NCBI GenBank assembly: GCA_030431695.1
Contig: JAUIIU010000019.1
Coordinates: forward strand, 1-42,590
DNA from: Bacteroidia bacterium
GTDB taxonomy: Bacteria > Bacteroidota > Bacteroidia > Flavobacteriales > Flavobacteriaceae
DNA length: 42,590 nucleotides
Direction of reading: 5' to 3'
The position numbers and the translations under genes were made by a program. Numbering within the stretch: position 1 is the first letter of the stretch; each line of letters begins with the position of its first letter. Shown piece by piece: positions 24,850-32,911 of this stretch. A model generated the notes under the pieces. The model saw nothing but the letters and a program-made list of their open reading frames with translations. It ran no database searches and was not told the DNA's origin.

Positions 24850-25923
24850 ATGAGATTTAGAATCGCTTTACTGTTACTGTTTTCCCTGTCATTGATCGCC
24901 TGCAAGGACGAGGATGATACGGCAAACGGGTATACGGCTACTCCTCTCGAACTGGAGATCCCTCCTTTGTTCGCGGAAAAGATATTGCCTCCGGTCATTC
25001 CGGAAGACAATCCTCAATCTGTAGAAGGTGTTGCCCTGGGCAGAAAGCTATTCTTCGATAAGAGATTATCGGCAGATAACACATTGGCATGCGCCGGGTG
25101 TCACCGCCCGGCCAATGCCTTTACAGATCCGCGACAATTCAGTGTGGGTATCGATGGATTGGCGGGAACGCGTAATTCCATGCCGCTGTTCAATATGGCA
25201 TGGAACTATGGTGGATTATTCTTCTGGGACGGGCGTGCCACTTCTTTGGAAAACCAGGCCCTCGCCCCTGTTGTGGATCCTATTGAAATGCACAATACAT
25301 GGAGCAATGTGGCTCAAACATTACAGGTTGATGGTGAGTACCCGGGAATGTTCGAAGACGCCTTCGGAACTCAAACCATCGACTCCGTTCTGGTGACCAA
25401 AGCCATTGCCCAGTTCCTCCGAACGCTTATTTCGGGGAATTCGAAATTCGACCGCTACCTTGCAGGTACGGAAAACCTTACCCCATCCGAACTCAACGGC
25501 CTGAACGTCTTCCTGGATGAAAACAGGGGAGATTGTTTCCACTGCCACGGAAACCCAAACAATCCGCTGTGGACAGATAATATCTTTCACAACAATGGCC
25601 TGGATGAGACCTTTACGGACAGAGGTCGTGGCGAAGTGACTGGAGATCCCAGGGAATTTGGCCTGTTCAAAACTCCAAGTTTGAGAAACCTGGCTTTTTC
25701 CGCGCCTTATATGCACGATGGAAGGTTTGAAACCCTGGATGAAGTGATCGACCACTACAGTGAAGGACTGGTTTATTCTGAAACCATAGACCCCCTGATG
25801 AAAAAAGTAAGTGAAGGCGGAGTACATCTGACCCCCGAGGATAAGGCGGACCTCAAGGCTTTTCTCCTTTCGCTGAGCGATGAGAGTTTCATCAATAATC
25901 CCGATTTTCAGAATCCAAACTGA
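24850..25923 (+). CDS. Di-heme MauG/MbnH-like cytochrome c peroxidase family lipoprotein
   Basis: 357 residues from the ATG at 24850 (MRFRIALLLLFSLSLIACKDED). An in-frame ATG at 24787 lies inside the MbnP gene and would bury the lipoprotein signal, so I reject it. The lipid-modified residue is Cys18. Two c-type haem sites are visible, CAGCH (Cys81, Cys84, His85) and CFHCH (Cys229, Cys232, His233). Family motifs are LGRKLFFDKRLSADNTLAC, FFWDGRA, KTPSLRNLAFSAPYMHDGRF (Tyr287/Met288 region) and TLDEVIDHY. Di-heme enzymes of this superfamily act either as peroxidases or, for MauG and MbnH, as enzymes that oxidise tryptophan on a partner protein. The MbnP-like gene directly upstream makes the MbnH role likely. 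It is the last gene of the cluster. Confidence 0.9.
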   Translation: MRFRIALLLLFSLSLIACKDEDDTANGYTATPLELEIPPLFAEKILPPVIPEDNPQSVEGVALGRKLFFDKRLSADNTLACAGCHRPANAFTDPRQFSVGIDGLAGTRNSMPLFNMAWNYGGLFFWDGRATSLENQALAPVVDPIEMHNTWSNVAQTLQVDGEYPGMFEDAFGTQTIDSVLVTKAIAQFLRTLISGNSKFDRYLAGTENLTPSELNGLNVFLDENRGDCFHCHGNPNNPLWTDNIFHNNGLDETFTDRGRGEVTGDPREFGLFKTPSLRNLAFSAPYMHDGRFETLDEVIDHYSEGLVYSETIDPLMKKVSEGGVHLTPEDKADLKAFLLSLSDESFINNPDFQNPN

Positions 25924-25941
25924 TTCTGCCCTAAGACCACT

Positions 25942-25966
25942 GCTGGACGGCGTTTCGAGCCTCAGC
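25942..25966 (+). terminator. Possible weak terminator hairpin after the MbnH-like gene
   Basis: GCTG (25942-25945) can pair with CAGC (25963-25966), and GGC with GCC inside, across a mismatched internal loop; TGTTAATT follows. The pairing is poor and no T-run is present. Confidence 0.25.
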
Positions 25967-25993
25967 TGTTAATTATTACTTAAAACTATACAG

Positions 25994-26023
25994 CCATAGG
26001 AGTAAATTGTTTGCCCCCTATGG
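25994..26023. repeat. Inverted repeat CCATAGG / CCTATGG upstream of the SUF operon
   Basis: A perfect 7-base inverted repeat (25994-26000 and 26017-26023) encloses 16 bases and lies just upstream of the -7 box at 26043-26050. It could be an operator for a dimeric regulator or part of a terminator for the upstream operon. Confidence 0.4.
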
Positions 26024-26042
26024 AAAAGCGGGGCTTTTATGG

Positions 26043-26050
26043 TATATTTG
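26043..26050 (+). promoter_or_regulatory. -7 promoter box for the SUF operon
   Basis: TATATTTG matches TAnnTTTG exactly, 30 bp before the first start codon. A -33 TTG at the normal spacing is not seen; TTTG at 26010-26013 is about 10 bp too far upstream. Confidence 0.55.
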
Positions 26051-26057
26051 CATCCTA

Positions 26058-26078
26058 ATTTAGATTAAATCTACGTAG
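26058..26078. promoter_or_regulatory. Overlapping palindromes in the SUF leader, candidate operator
   Basis: Three palindromes overlap: ATTTA-GAT-TAAAT (26058-26070), TAGATT-A-AATCTA (26061-26073) and CTACGTAG (26071-26078). They sit between the -7 box and the start codon at 26081, where a bound repressor would block transcription. No iron or Fe-S regulator can be assigned from the sequence. Confidence 0.4.
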
Positions 26079-26080
26079 AG

Positions 26081-26410
26081 ATGATCAAAGTGAGTGAGCA
26101 GGCGAAAACGAAAATTTCTCAACTAATGACTGAAGAAGGATTTGTTGTGGAACAGGACTTCGTTCGCGTGGGTGTGAAAAGTGGCGGATGCTCCGGCTTG
26201 TCGTACGAACTGACCTTCGACAAGGAATTGGGTGAACAGGATAAGATGTTCGAAGACAGCCCGGTGAAGATCGTCGTAGACAAGAAGAGTTTTCTCTACC
26301 TGGTTGGGACGACGCTGGAATACAGTGGAGGTCTGAACGGTAAAGGATTTGTGTTCAACAACCCGAACGCGAACCGCACCTGTGGTTGTGGGGAAAGTTT
26401 TTCACTATAA
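26081..26410 (+). CDS. sufA: HesB/IscA-type iron-sulfur carrier, SUF operon
   Basis: 109 residues, a full-length A-type carrier. It accepts a nascent Fe-S cluster from the SufBCD scaffold and hands it to target proteins in the cytoplasm. The three cluster-binding cysteines are present: Cys37 in [10 protein letters not shown], and Cys101 and Cys103 in the C-terminal CGCGESF. It is the first gene of an eleven-gene operon, 16 bp ahead of sufB. The symbol sufA is given by context; IscA and ErpA have the same fold and motifs. Confidence 0.93.
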   Translation: MIKVSEQAKTKISQLMTEEGFVVEQDFVRVGVKSGGCSGLSYELTFDKELGEQDKMFEDSPVKIVVDKKSFLYLVGTTLEYSGGLNGKGFVFNNPNANRTCGCGESFSL

Positions 26411-26426
26411 AATTGCTGAAAACGAA

Positions 26427-27875
26427 ATGGGAAAATTTACAGAGGACGATCTTAAGAAAGAACTGGAAACCAAGGAATACGAGTATGGTTTCTATACCGA
26501 TATCGATTCGGATACGTTCCCGGCTGGACTGAACGAAGATATCGTTCGGGCGATTTCAGTAAAGAAAGAAGAGCCCGAATGGATGACCGAATGGCGCCTT
26601 GAAGCCTTTCGCCACTGGCAGGAGATGGAAGAACCGGATTGGGCGAATGTGACCTACAAAAAACCAGATTTCCAGGCGATCTCCTACTACTCTGCCCCGG
26701 CAAAGAAACCCAAATACAACAGCCTTGATGAGGTGGATCCGGAGCTTTTGGACACCTTCAACAGACTGGGTATTTCACTGGAAGAGCAAAAGCGACTGGC
26801 GGGAGTTGCCGTGGATATTGTCATGGACTCGGTGTCTGTGGCTACCACTTTCAAAGAAACTCTTGCAGAAAAAGGCATTATTTTCTGTTCTATTTCTGAA
26901 GCAATTCGTGAACATCCTGAGCTCGTTAAGAAATACATTGGAACCGTGGTTCCTAAAAGGGATAATTTCTATGCTGCCCTGAACAGCGCGGTTTTCAGTG
27001 ATGGCTCTTTTTGCTATATCCCGAAGGGAGTTCGCTGCCCAATGGAGTTGTCGACTTATTTCAGGATCAACCAGGCCGGTACGGGTCAGTTCGAGAGAAC
27101 TCTCGTGATCGCCGATGAAGGCAGCTACGTTAGTTACCTCGAAGGGTGTACTGCTCCTTCGCGGGACGAAAACCAGTTGCACGCAGCCGTGGTTGAATTG
27201 ATCGCATTGGACGATGCGGAGATCAAGTATTCGACAGTTCAGAACTGGTTCCCGGGCGATAAGGAAGGAAAAGGCGGGGTATTTAACTTCGTGACCAAGC
27301 GCGGACTGTGCGAAAAGAACGCTAAGATCTCCTGGACCCAGGTGGAGACAGGAAGTGCGGTTACCTGGAAATATCCAAGTTGTGTGCTGAAAGGAGACAA
27401 TTCCATAGGTGAATTCTACTCCATCGCAGTAACCAATAATTTCCAGCAGGCAGATACCGGAACGAAAATGATCCATCTCGGAAAGAACACCAGGAGCACT
27501 ATCATCTCAAAAGGAATTTCGGCGGGAAGGTCGCAAAATAGTTATCGCGGACTTGTAAAGGTGAGTCCCAGAGCGAAGAATGCCCGTAACTTCTCACAAT
27601 GTGATTCCCTGTTGATGGGTAATAAATGCGGAGCACATACCTTCCCTTACATCGAGGCACATAATAAAACCGCCCAGATAGAACACGAGGCTACAACCAG
27701 CAAGATCGGGGAAGACCAGATTTTCTATTGTAACCAAAGGGGCATTGACACCGAAAAGGCCATTGCCTTGATCGTCAATGGATTCAGCAAAGAAGTATTG
27801 AACAAGCTTCCCATGGAGTTTGCCGTGGAAGCACAAAAACTATTGGAAATCAGCCTTGAAGGCTCAGTTGGATAA
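26427..27875 (+). CDS. sufB: Fe-S cluster assembly scaffold protein SufB
   Basis: 482 residues from the ATG at 26427 ([26 protein letters not shown]); the frame is open further back to 26349 inside the preceding gene but that part is not protein-like. SufB forms the SufBC2D complex in which clusters are built from persulfide sulfur. Family landmarks are [19 protein letters not shown], the [22 protein letters not shown] strand of the beta-helix, [24 protein letters not shown] and the [17 protein letters not shown] segment; the cysteine of SQCD matches the E. coli residue needed for cluster assembly. Length and motifs are normal. Confidence 0.97.
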   Translation: MGKFTEDDLKKELETKEYEYGFYTDIDSDTFPAGLNEDIVRAISVKKEEPEWMTEWRLEAFRHWQEMEEPDWANVTYKKPDFQAISYYSAPAKKPKYNSLDEVDPELLDTFNRLGISLEEQKRLAGVAVDIVMDSVSVATTFKETLAEKGIIFCSISEAIREHPELVKKYIGTVVPKRDNFYAALNSAVFSDGSFCYIPKGVRCPMELSTYFRINQAGTGQFERTLVIADEGSYVSYLEGCTAPSRDENQLHAAVVELIALDDAEIKYSTVQNWFPGDKEGKGGVFNFVTKRGLCEKNAKISWTQVETGSAVTWKYPSCVLKGDNSIGEFYSIAVTNNFQQADTGTKMIHLGKNTRSTIISKGISAGRSQNSYRGLVKVSPRAKNARNFSQCDSLLMGNKCGAHTFPYIEAHNKTAQIEHEATTSKIGEDQIFYCNQRGIDTEKAIALIVNGFSKEVLNKLPMEFAVEAQKLLEISLEGSVG

Positions 27876-27878
27876 TCA

Positions 27879-28331
27879 ATGAATACTATGAATAAGCTAT
27901 TTTACCTATTTCTGATGTCCCTGATTGTTGTGGCTTGCAACAATTCAGAAGAAAAGAAAACTGAAGACGGTTCTACGGAAGATCAAACTGAGATCGTGGT
28001 GTCGGATGGCAGAGAAACTGTTGTCGATGTGCGTATGCCGGTTTATCGTGGTGAGGTGATCTTCACTGAAGAAGGTGCCGTGATGAACGGTCGTGATTTC
28101 ACCTACGGAATCGTAATGGATACCATCGCACGTCAATTACAGGCAAGGGTGGAACCTATCAAAACAGACCCTTACGATATGGTGAACGTAGTGGTTTCAG
28201 GAGTAGTATCCGATAATCCCGCTCTTGCCGAAGGTGAAGAAGGCTGGGATGAGGTGATTGCGATCAAGAAGATCCTGAGTGTTAGCGCAGAACCTTCTAA
28301 ACCAGATGTTAAAATAGAATCCAAGAACTAG
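27879..28331 (+). CDS. Small lipoprotein of unknown function between sufB and sufC
   Basis: 150 residues. The lipobox cysteine is Cys20 (LIVVAC), followed by NNSEEKKTEDG, a Bacteroidota lipoprotein signal with an acidic linker. A second in-frame ATG at 27888 (MNKLFYLF) would also leave an intact signal and may be the real start. The mature part, of about 110 residues, includes VVDVRMPVYRGEVIFTEEGAVMNGR, MDTIARQLQARVEPIKTDPYDMVNVVVSG and EEGWDEVIAIKKIL; I recognise no domain, although the last part looks like a small OB- or beta-barrel fold. Three-base gaps on both sides tie it to sufB and sufC. An envelope protein inside a cytoplasmic Fe-S operon is unexpected. Confidence 0.85.
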   Translation: MNTMNKLFYLFLMSLIVVACNNSEEKKTEDGSTEDQTEIVVSDGRETVVDVRMPVYRGEVIFTEEGAVMNGRDFTYGIVMDTIARQLQARVEPIKTDPYDMVNVVVSGVVSDNPALAEGEEGWDEVIAIKKILSVSAEPSKPDVKIESKN

Positions 28332-28334
28332 AAG

Positions 28335-29087
28335 ATGTTACAGATAAAAAATTTACATGCCGGAGTTGAGGAAAAAGATATCCTGAAAGGGATCGATCTC
28401 GATGTGAAACCTGGAGAAGTGCATGCCATCATGGGACCGAATGGTTCAGGTAAGAGTACCCTCGCCTCGGTTGTTGCCGGTAAGGAAGAATTCGAGATCT
28501 ACGAAGGAGATATCCTTCTCAATGGAGAAGATATCACAGAGCTGGACCCAGAGGAAAGAGCACACAAAGGGGTGTTCATGTCTTTTCAATACCCGGTGGA
28601 AATTCCCGGTGTGACGGTTACCAATTTCATCAAAACCGCGATCAACGAATCCCGAAAAGCGCAAGGCCTTGAAGATATGCCTGCTTCAGAAATGCTGAAG
28701 AAGATCAAGGAAAAGGCAGACCTTCTGGAGATCGATCGGAAGTTTCTTTCCCGCTCACTGAATGAAGGATTCTCCGGGGGAGAGAAAAAGCGAAACGAGA
28801 TCTTCCAGATGGCTATGATGGAACCTAAACTGGCTATCCTGGACGAGACGGATTCCGGACTTGATATCGATGCACTGAAGATCGTAGCGAATGGTGTCAA
28901 TAAATTGAAGAGCGATGATAACGCTGTGATCGTGATTACTCACTACCAGCGATTGCTCGATTATATAATTCCCGATTTTGTACATGTTTTGATGGATGGG
29001 AAGATCGTGAAATCAGGCAGCAAAGAGCTGGCCTATGAATTAGAGAAAAAAGGATACGACTGGATCAAGGAAGAAGTGAAAGCCTAA
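28335..29087 (+). CDS. sufC: Fe-S cluster assembly ATPase SufC
   Basis: 250 residues, ABC-type ATPase of the SufBC2D complex; it is soluble and lacks transporter membrane domains. Walker A is GPNGSGKST (residues 34-42), the signature is SGGEKKR, Walker B is AILDETDSGLDID and the switch histidine is in VITHYQRLL. The SGGEKKRNE variant and DETDSGLD are diagnostic for SufC rather than other ABC proteins. It is followed by sufD after 21 bp. Confidence 0.97.
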   Translation: MLQIKNLHAGVEEKDILKGIDLDVKPGEVHAIMGPNGSGKSTLASVVAGKEEFEIYEGDILLNGEDITELDPEERAHKGVFMSFQYPVEIPGVTVTNFIKTAINESRKAQGLEDMPASEMLKKIKEKADLLEIDRKFLSRSLNEGFSGGEKKRNEIFQMAMMEPKLAILDETDSGLDIDALKIVANGVNKLKSDDNAVIVITHYQRLLDYIIPDFVHVLMDGKIVKSGSKELAYELEKKGYDWIKEEVKA

Positions 29088-29108
29088 TTCCTGAATTGTA
29101 GACGAGCT

Positions 29109-30422
29109 ATGAATTTGAAGAACAAATTACTTTCCTCCTACCTCGCGTTCGAAGACCACCTCGAGGAAGATTCACCTATTCACGATCTGAAGAGTAAGGC
29201 GATCAAGATATTCGAGACGGAAGGATTTCCTACCAGGAAACAGGAAGAATGGAAATACACCTCCCTCAATTCACTTCTGAAGGCCGATTACAGCCTGGCC
29301 CCAAGACAGGAAAACTCTCTGGAGGTCAAAGATGTGAGGAAGTTTTTTCTGCACGATATCGATACATACAAGATCGTCTTTGTGGACGGTGTGTACAGCT
29401 CATTCCTTTCTGAAACGACACACGATAAAATAGACGTCTGTCTGCTTTCAGCTGCATTGAGCAAGCCGAAGTACAGGCCGGTGATCGAAACGTATTTCAA
29501 TAAAGTTGCAAAGGAAGACAGCCTGACATCCCTCAATACCGCTTTTGCAAGAGAAGGAGCCTATATCTATATCCCCAAGCACAGGGAAGTTGAAAAGCCC
29601 ATTGAGGTGATCAATTTTTCCACTGGGAATGAAGCGGCGCTCATGCTACAACCCAGAAATCTAATCATAGTGGGTGAAAATGCTCATGTACAGATCATAG
29701 AGCGTCATCAGAGTCTTTCCAAGAATGCGGTACTTACTAATTCCGTAACGGAGATCTTTGCTGAAAAACGAGCGTTCGTCGATTATTACAAGATCCAGAA
29801 TGATGAGGTGACCGCATCGTTGATCGACAATACCTATATTGCCCAGGAAGATCAGAGCAATTGTAGGGTACATACCTTCTCATTTGGCGGGAATATGACG
29901 AGGAACAACCTCAACTTCTACCAGAACGGAGAACGCTGCGACTCTACTCTTAAAGGCATCACCATCCTGGAAGGCAAGCAGCATGTGGATCACAACACCC
30001 TGGTGCATCACATCGAACCCAACTGTGAAAGTCACCAGGATTATAAAGGTATATTCGGGGATGCGTCGACCGGCGTTTTCAACGGAAAGGTTATCGTTGA
30101 AAAAGAAGCTCAGAAGACAGACGCATTTCAGCAGAATAACAATATCCTGATCGACGATAAAGCGACGATCAACGCTAAGCCGCAACTCGAGATCTTTGCC
30201 GATGACGTAAAATGTTCCCATGGTTGTACTATCGGGCAGCTGAACGAAGAAGCAATGTTCTATTTACGTACCAGGGGAATTCCGGAGAAAGAAGCACAGG
30301 CATTGCTGATGTATGCTTTTGCCAATAATGTATTGGAAAGCGTCAAGATCCCGGAACTCAAGAAGCGAATCAACAAACTGATCGCCACGAAGATCGGGGT
30401 GAGTATGGGATTCGACCTGTAG
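29109..30422 (+). CDS. sufD: Fe-S cluster assembly protein SufD
   Basis: 437 residues, partner of SufB in the SufBC2D scaffold. The N-terminal helical part (RKQEEWKYTSLNSLLKADY) is typical, then comes a right-handed beta-helix and the C-terminal core FADDVKCSHGCTIGQLNEEAMFYLRTRGIPEKEAQALL. The histidine in KCSHGCT corresponds to the conserved SufD histidine used in cluster assembly. Length is normal. Confidence 0.96.
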   Translation: MNLKNKLLSSYLAFEDHLEEDSPIHDLKSKAIKIFETEGFPTRKQEEWKYTSLNSLLKADYSLAPRQENSLEVKDVRKFFLHDIDTYKIVFVDGVYSSFLSETTHDKIDVCLLSAALSKPKYRPVIETYFNKVAKEDSLTSLNTAFAREGAYIYIPKHREVEKPIEVINFSTGNEAALMLQPRNLIIVGENAHVQIIERHQSLSKNAVLTNSVTEIFAEKRAFVDYYKIQNDEVTASLIDNTYIAQEDQSNCRVHTFSFGGNMTRNNLNFYQNGERCDSTLKGITILEGKQHVDHNTLVHHIEPNCESHQDYKGIFGDASTGVFNGKVIVEKEAQKTDAFQQNNNILIDDKATINAKPQLEIFADDVKCSHGCTIGQLNEEAMFYLRTRGIPEKEAQALLMYAFANNVLESVKIPELKKRINKLIATKIGVSMGFDL

Positions 30423-30444
30423 TCTTAACCGTATAATTTTTGAA

Positions 30445-31662
30445 ATGGCATTGGATGTAGCTCAAATACGAGATGATTTCCCTATTCTGAAACGCACAGT
30501 GAACGGAAAGCCGTTGGTATATCTCGATAACGCCGCCACATCCCAGAAACCGCAACAGGTGATCGATTGTATCGTGGATTACTATTCCCGATACAATGCG
30601 AACATTCATCGCGGGGTTCACACCTTATCGCAAGAAGCTACAGAGGCTTACGAAAGCGCCCGCAAAAAGGTCCAGGCTCATTTTAATATTGGGCATTCCC
30701 ACGAAGTGATACTTACTTCCGGAACGACCCACGGAATAAACCTGGTGGCAAGTGGTTTTACTTCCATCATGAAACAGGGAGATGAAATTCTGGTTTCGGC
30801 TATGGAACACCATTCCAATATTGTTCCCTGGCAAATGCTTTGTGAGCGTACTGGAGCTCAAATGAAAGTCATTCCAATGCTCGAGGACGGAACCCTGGAT
30901 ATGGAAGCATACCAGGCACTGCTGTCTCAAAGCACCAAACTGGTTTTTGTAAATCATATCTCAAACGCACTGGGAACGATCAACCCAATTGCCCAAATGA
31001 TAGATAGGGCTCACGAATACGGCGCTGCGGTGTTAGTTGACGGGGCTCAGGCCTGCTCACACATTAAACCCGATCTGCGTGAACTGGACGTGGATTTTTA
31101 TGTGACCAGCGCTCACAAACTTTGTGGTCCTACCGGGATCGGGATGTTATACGGAAAAGAAGAATGGTTGAAACGACTACCTCCATACCAGGGCGGAGGC
31201 GAAATGATAGCGGAAGTGACCTTCGAGAAAACCACTTATGCCGACCTGCCACATAAATTCGAGGCAGGAACCCCTAATATCGCCGGGGGAATCGCCTTCG
31301 GAGCGGCCTTGGACTATCTCAATGGGATCGGTTTCGAGGCTATTGCCGAATACGAAGCAGGCTTACTTGAATATGCAACTGAGGAGCTATTGAAAATACC
31401 GGGTTTAAGGATCTATGGCTCTTCGAGCGAGAGGACTTCCGTGATCTCTTTTAACCTGGAAGATATTCATCCGTATGATGTGGGCACAATACTTGACAAA
31501 CTGGGTATCGCGGTACGTACGGGACATCATTGTGCTCAGCCGGTGATGGATTTTTACCGTATTCCGGGAACTGTGAGGGCGTCCTTCGCATTTTACAATA
31601 CCCGTGAAGAGGTAGACAAACTAGTGGAAGGTGTGAAAAAGGCACAAATGATGCTTAGTTAA
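30445..31662 (+). CDS. sufS: Cysteine desulfurase SufS (group II)
   Basis: 405 residues, PLP enzyme that takes sulfur from cysteine to give alanine and an enzyme persulfide. The PLP lysine is Lys225 (TSAHKLCGPTG) and the catalytic persulfide cysteine is Cys363 (RTGHHCAQP). The HHCAQP form with a short loop marks group II enzymes, which need SufE as a sulfur acceptor; sufE lies further along the same operon. YLDNAATSQKPQ at the N-terminus and HSNIVPW are further family signatures. Confidence 0.97.
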   Translation: MALDVAQIRDDFPILKRTVNGKPLVYLDNAATSQKPQQVIDCIVDYYSRYNANIHRGVHTLSQEATEAYESARKKVQAHFNIGHSHEVILTSGTTHGINLVASGFTSIMKQGDEILVSAMEHHSNIVPWQMLCERTGAQMKVIPMLEDGTLDMEAYQALLSQSTKLVFVNHISNALGTINPIAQMIDRAHEYGAAVLVDGAQACSHIKPDLRELDVDFYVTSAHKLCGPTGIGMLYGKEEWLKRLPPYQGGGEMIAEVTFEKTTYADLPHKFEAGTPNIAGGIAFGAALDYLNGIGFEAIAEYEAGLLEYATEELLKIPGLRIYGSSSERTSVISFNLEDIHPYDVGTILDKLGIAVRTGHHCAQPVMDFYRIPGTVRASFAFYNTREEVDKLVEGVKKAQMMLS

Positions 31663-31683
31663 CACGGTAAATACCGAAGGTAT

Positions 31684-31698
31684 GATAATTGTATTATC
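31684..31698. repeat. Palindrome GATAAT-TGT-ATTATC upstream of the META-domain gene
   Basis: A perfect 6-base inverted repeat with a 3-base centre lies in the 62-bp gap after sufS, the widest gap in the operon. TATCTTCG (31695-31702, one mismatch to the -7 consensus) overlaps it, so this may be an internal, regulated promoter. Confidence 0.35.
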
Positions 31699-31724
31699 TT
31701 CGAATAAAACAATATAACTACATT

Positions 31725-32153
31725 ATGAAAGTACTTATTGGAATCTTATTGAGCACAATTTTACTCACGAGTTGTGACGAGACAAAAAAAGTGATTGATG
31801 TTGCCGGGAATGTTCAGTTGGCCGGGAACTATGCCATAACTGATATCGGTGAAGAAGCAGTAACACAAAATGCGCCTACTATCTCCTTCATTGCGTACGA
31901 TAAGTCCATCAAAGGGAACACCGGTTGTAATTCATTCTTCGGAAGTTATAACCGCGAAGTCAATGTTTTGACCTTTTCCGAAATAGGTTCTACGGAAATG
32001 GCCTGTGACGAACCGATCATGGTTGTAGAGAACAAATTCCTGATGGCCTTGCGGAATACGGGTTCGTATTCAATTCAGAACGATATATTGACGCTTTATT
32101 CCAAGGACGATCAGTCGGAATTACTGAAAGCGAAGAAAGAGACCAACGAATAG
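31725..32153 (+). CDS. META-domain (HslJ-like) lipoprotein
   Basis: 142 residues from the ATG at 31725 (MKVLIGILLSTILLTSC); an in-frame ATG at 31689 would put extra polar residues ahead of the signal. Cys17 is the lipid-anchored residue, followed by DETKK. The mature part has the META/HslJ pattern: LAGNYAITDI, PTISFIAYDKSIKGNTGCNSFFGSY, LTFSEIGSTEMACDEP, E-N-KFLMALRNTGSYSI and LTLYS. META-domain proteins are envelope proteins of poorly known role, linked in some bacteria to heat or novobiocin tolerance. It sits between sufS and sufE, 3 bp before sufE. Confidence 0.88.
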   Translation: MKVLIGILLSTILLTSCDETKKVIDVAGNVQLAGNYAITDIGEEAVTQNAPTISFIAYDKSIKGNTGCNSFFGSYNREVNVLTFSEIGSTEMACDEPIMVVENKFLMALRNTGSYSIQNDILTLYSKDDQSELLKAKKETNE

Positions 32154-32156
32154 AAA

Positions 32157-32582
32157 ATGTCCATAGCCGAACTTCAGGAAGAACTGATAGATGAATTCGC
32201 ACTTTTCGACGATTGGATGGAAAAGTACGAACACCTTATCGAATTGGGAAAATCACTTCCCCTGATAGATCCTGCGTTCAAAACTGAGGAACATATCATA
32301 AAGGGTTGCCAAAGCCGGGTATGGCTGCACGCAACTCTTGACAAGGAAAAGGTGATCTTTACAGCCGATAGTGACGCGATCATAACCAAAGGGATCATCG
32401 CCGTGCTGATCCGGGTGTTTTCAGGGCATAGCCCCGAAGAGATAGCGGAAGCCGATACCGATTTCATTGACACGATCGGGCTGAAGGAACATCTTTCACC
32501 CACACGTGCAAATGGACTGGTCTCCATGATCAAACAAATGAAACTGTACGCCCTGGCATTTCAGGCTCAGCAAAAGAATTAA
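32157..32582 (+). CDS. sufE: Sulfur acceptor protein SufE
   Basis: 141 residues. SufE takes persulfide sulfur from SufS and stimulates it. The acceptor cysteine falls at position 51 (HIIKGCQSRVW), the same number as in E. coli SufE. Other family features are the N-terminal ELIDEFALFDDWMEKYEHLIELGK and FIDTIGLKEHLSPTRANGLVSM. Short gaps to both neighbours (3 bp each) place it firmly in the operon. Confidence 0.96.
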   Translation: MSIAELQEELIDEFALFDDWMEKYEHLIELGKSLPLIDPAFKTEEHIIKGCQSRVWLHATLDKEKVIFTADSDAIITKGIIAVLIRVFSGHSPEEIAEADTDFIDTIGLKEHLSPTRANGLVSMIKQMKLYALAFQAQQKN

Positions 32583-32585
32583 GTA

Positions 32586-32909
32586 ATGAGCACAACAATC
32601 GATACAACAGAACTGGGAGAAAAGATCGTAAAGGTACTCAAGACCATATACGATCCTGAAATTCCCGTTGATATATATGAACTCGGACTCATCTACGATG
32701 TGTTCGTCAATGAAGACCTGGAAGTAAAGGTCTTAATGACGCTTACCACGCCTAACTGCCCGGTTGCCGAATCCCTGCCACTGGAGGTGGAGGATAAAGT
32801 AAAGTCGATCAAAATGATCAAAGACGCTGAAGTTGAGATCACTTTCGACCCCCCCTGGAGCCAGGACCTCATGAGTGAAGAAGCCAAACTCGAACTGGGT
32901 ATGCTATAA
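32586..32909 (+). CDS. sufT: MIP18/DUF59 SUF-associated protein
   Basis: 107 residues, the DUF59 (MIP18/PaaD-like) family, which takes part in maturation or delivery of Fe-S clusters. Motifs are KTIYDPEIPVDIYELGLIYDV and LMTLTTPNCPVAESLP, whose cysteine is the conserved residue of the family, then VTFDPPW-like ITFDPPWSQDLMSEEAKLELGM. The symbol is used for the SUF-linked form found in Bacteroidota and other phyla. It starts 3 bp after sufE and ends 2 bp before the HMG-CoA synthase gene. Confidence 0.93.
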   Translation: MSTTIDTTELGEKIVKVLKTIYDPEIPVDIYELGLIYDVFVNEDLEVKVLMTLTTPNCPVAESLPLEVEDKVKSIKMIKDAEVEITFDPPWSQDLMSEEAKLELGML

Positions 32910-32911
32910 AA

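Noticed and set aside
26775-27476. 233-codon open frame antisense to sufB
   Set aside because: Opposite strand of an unambiguous sufB; the product has no domain.
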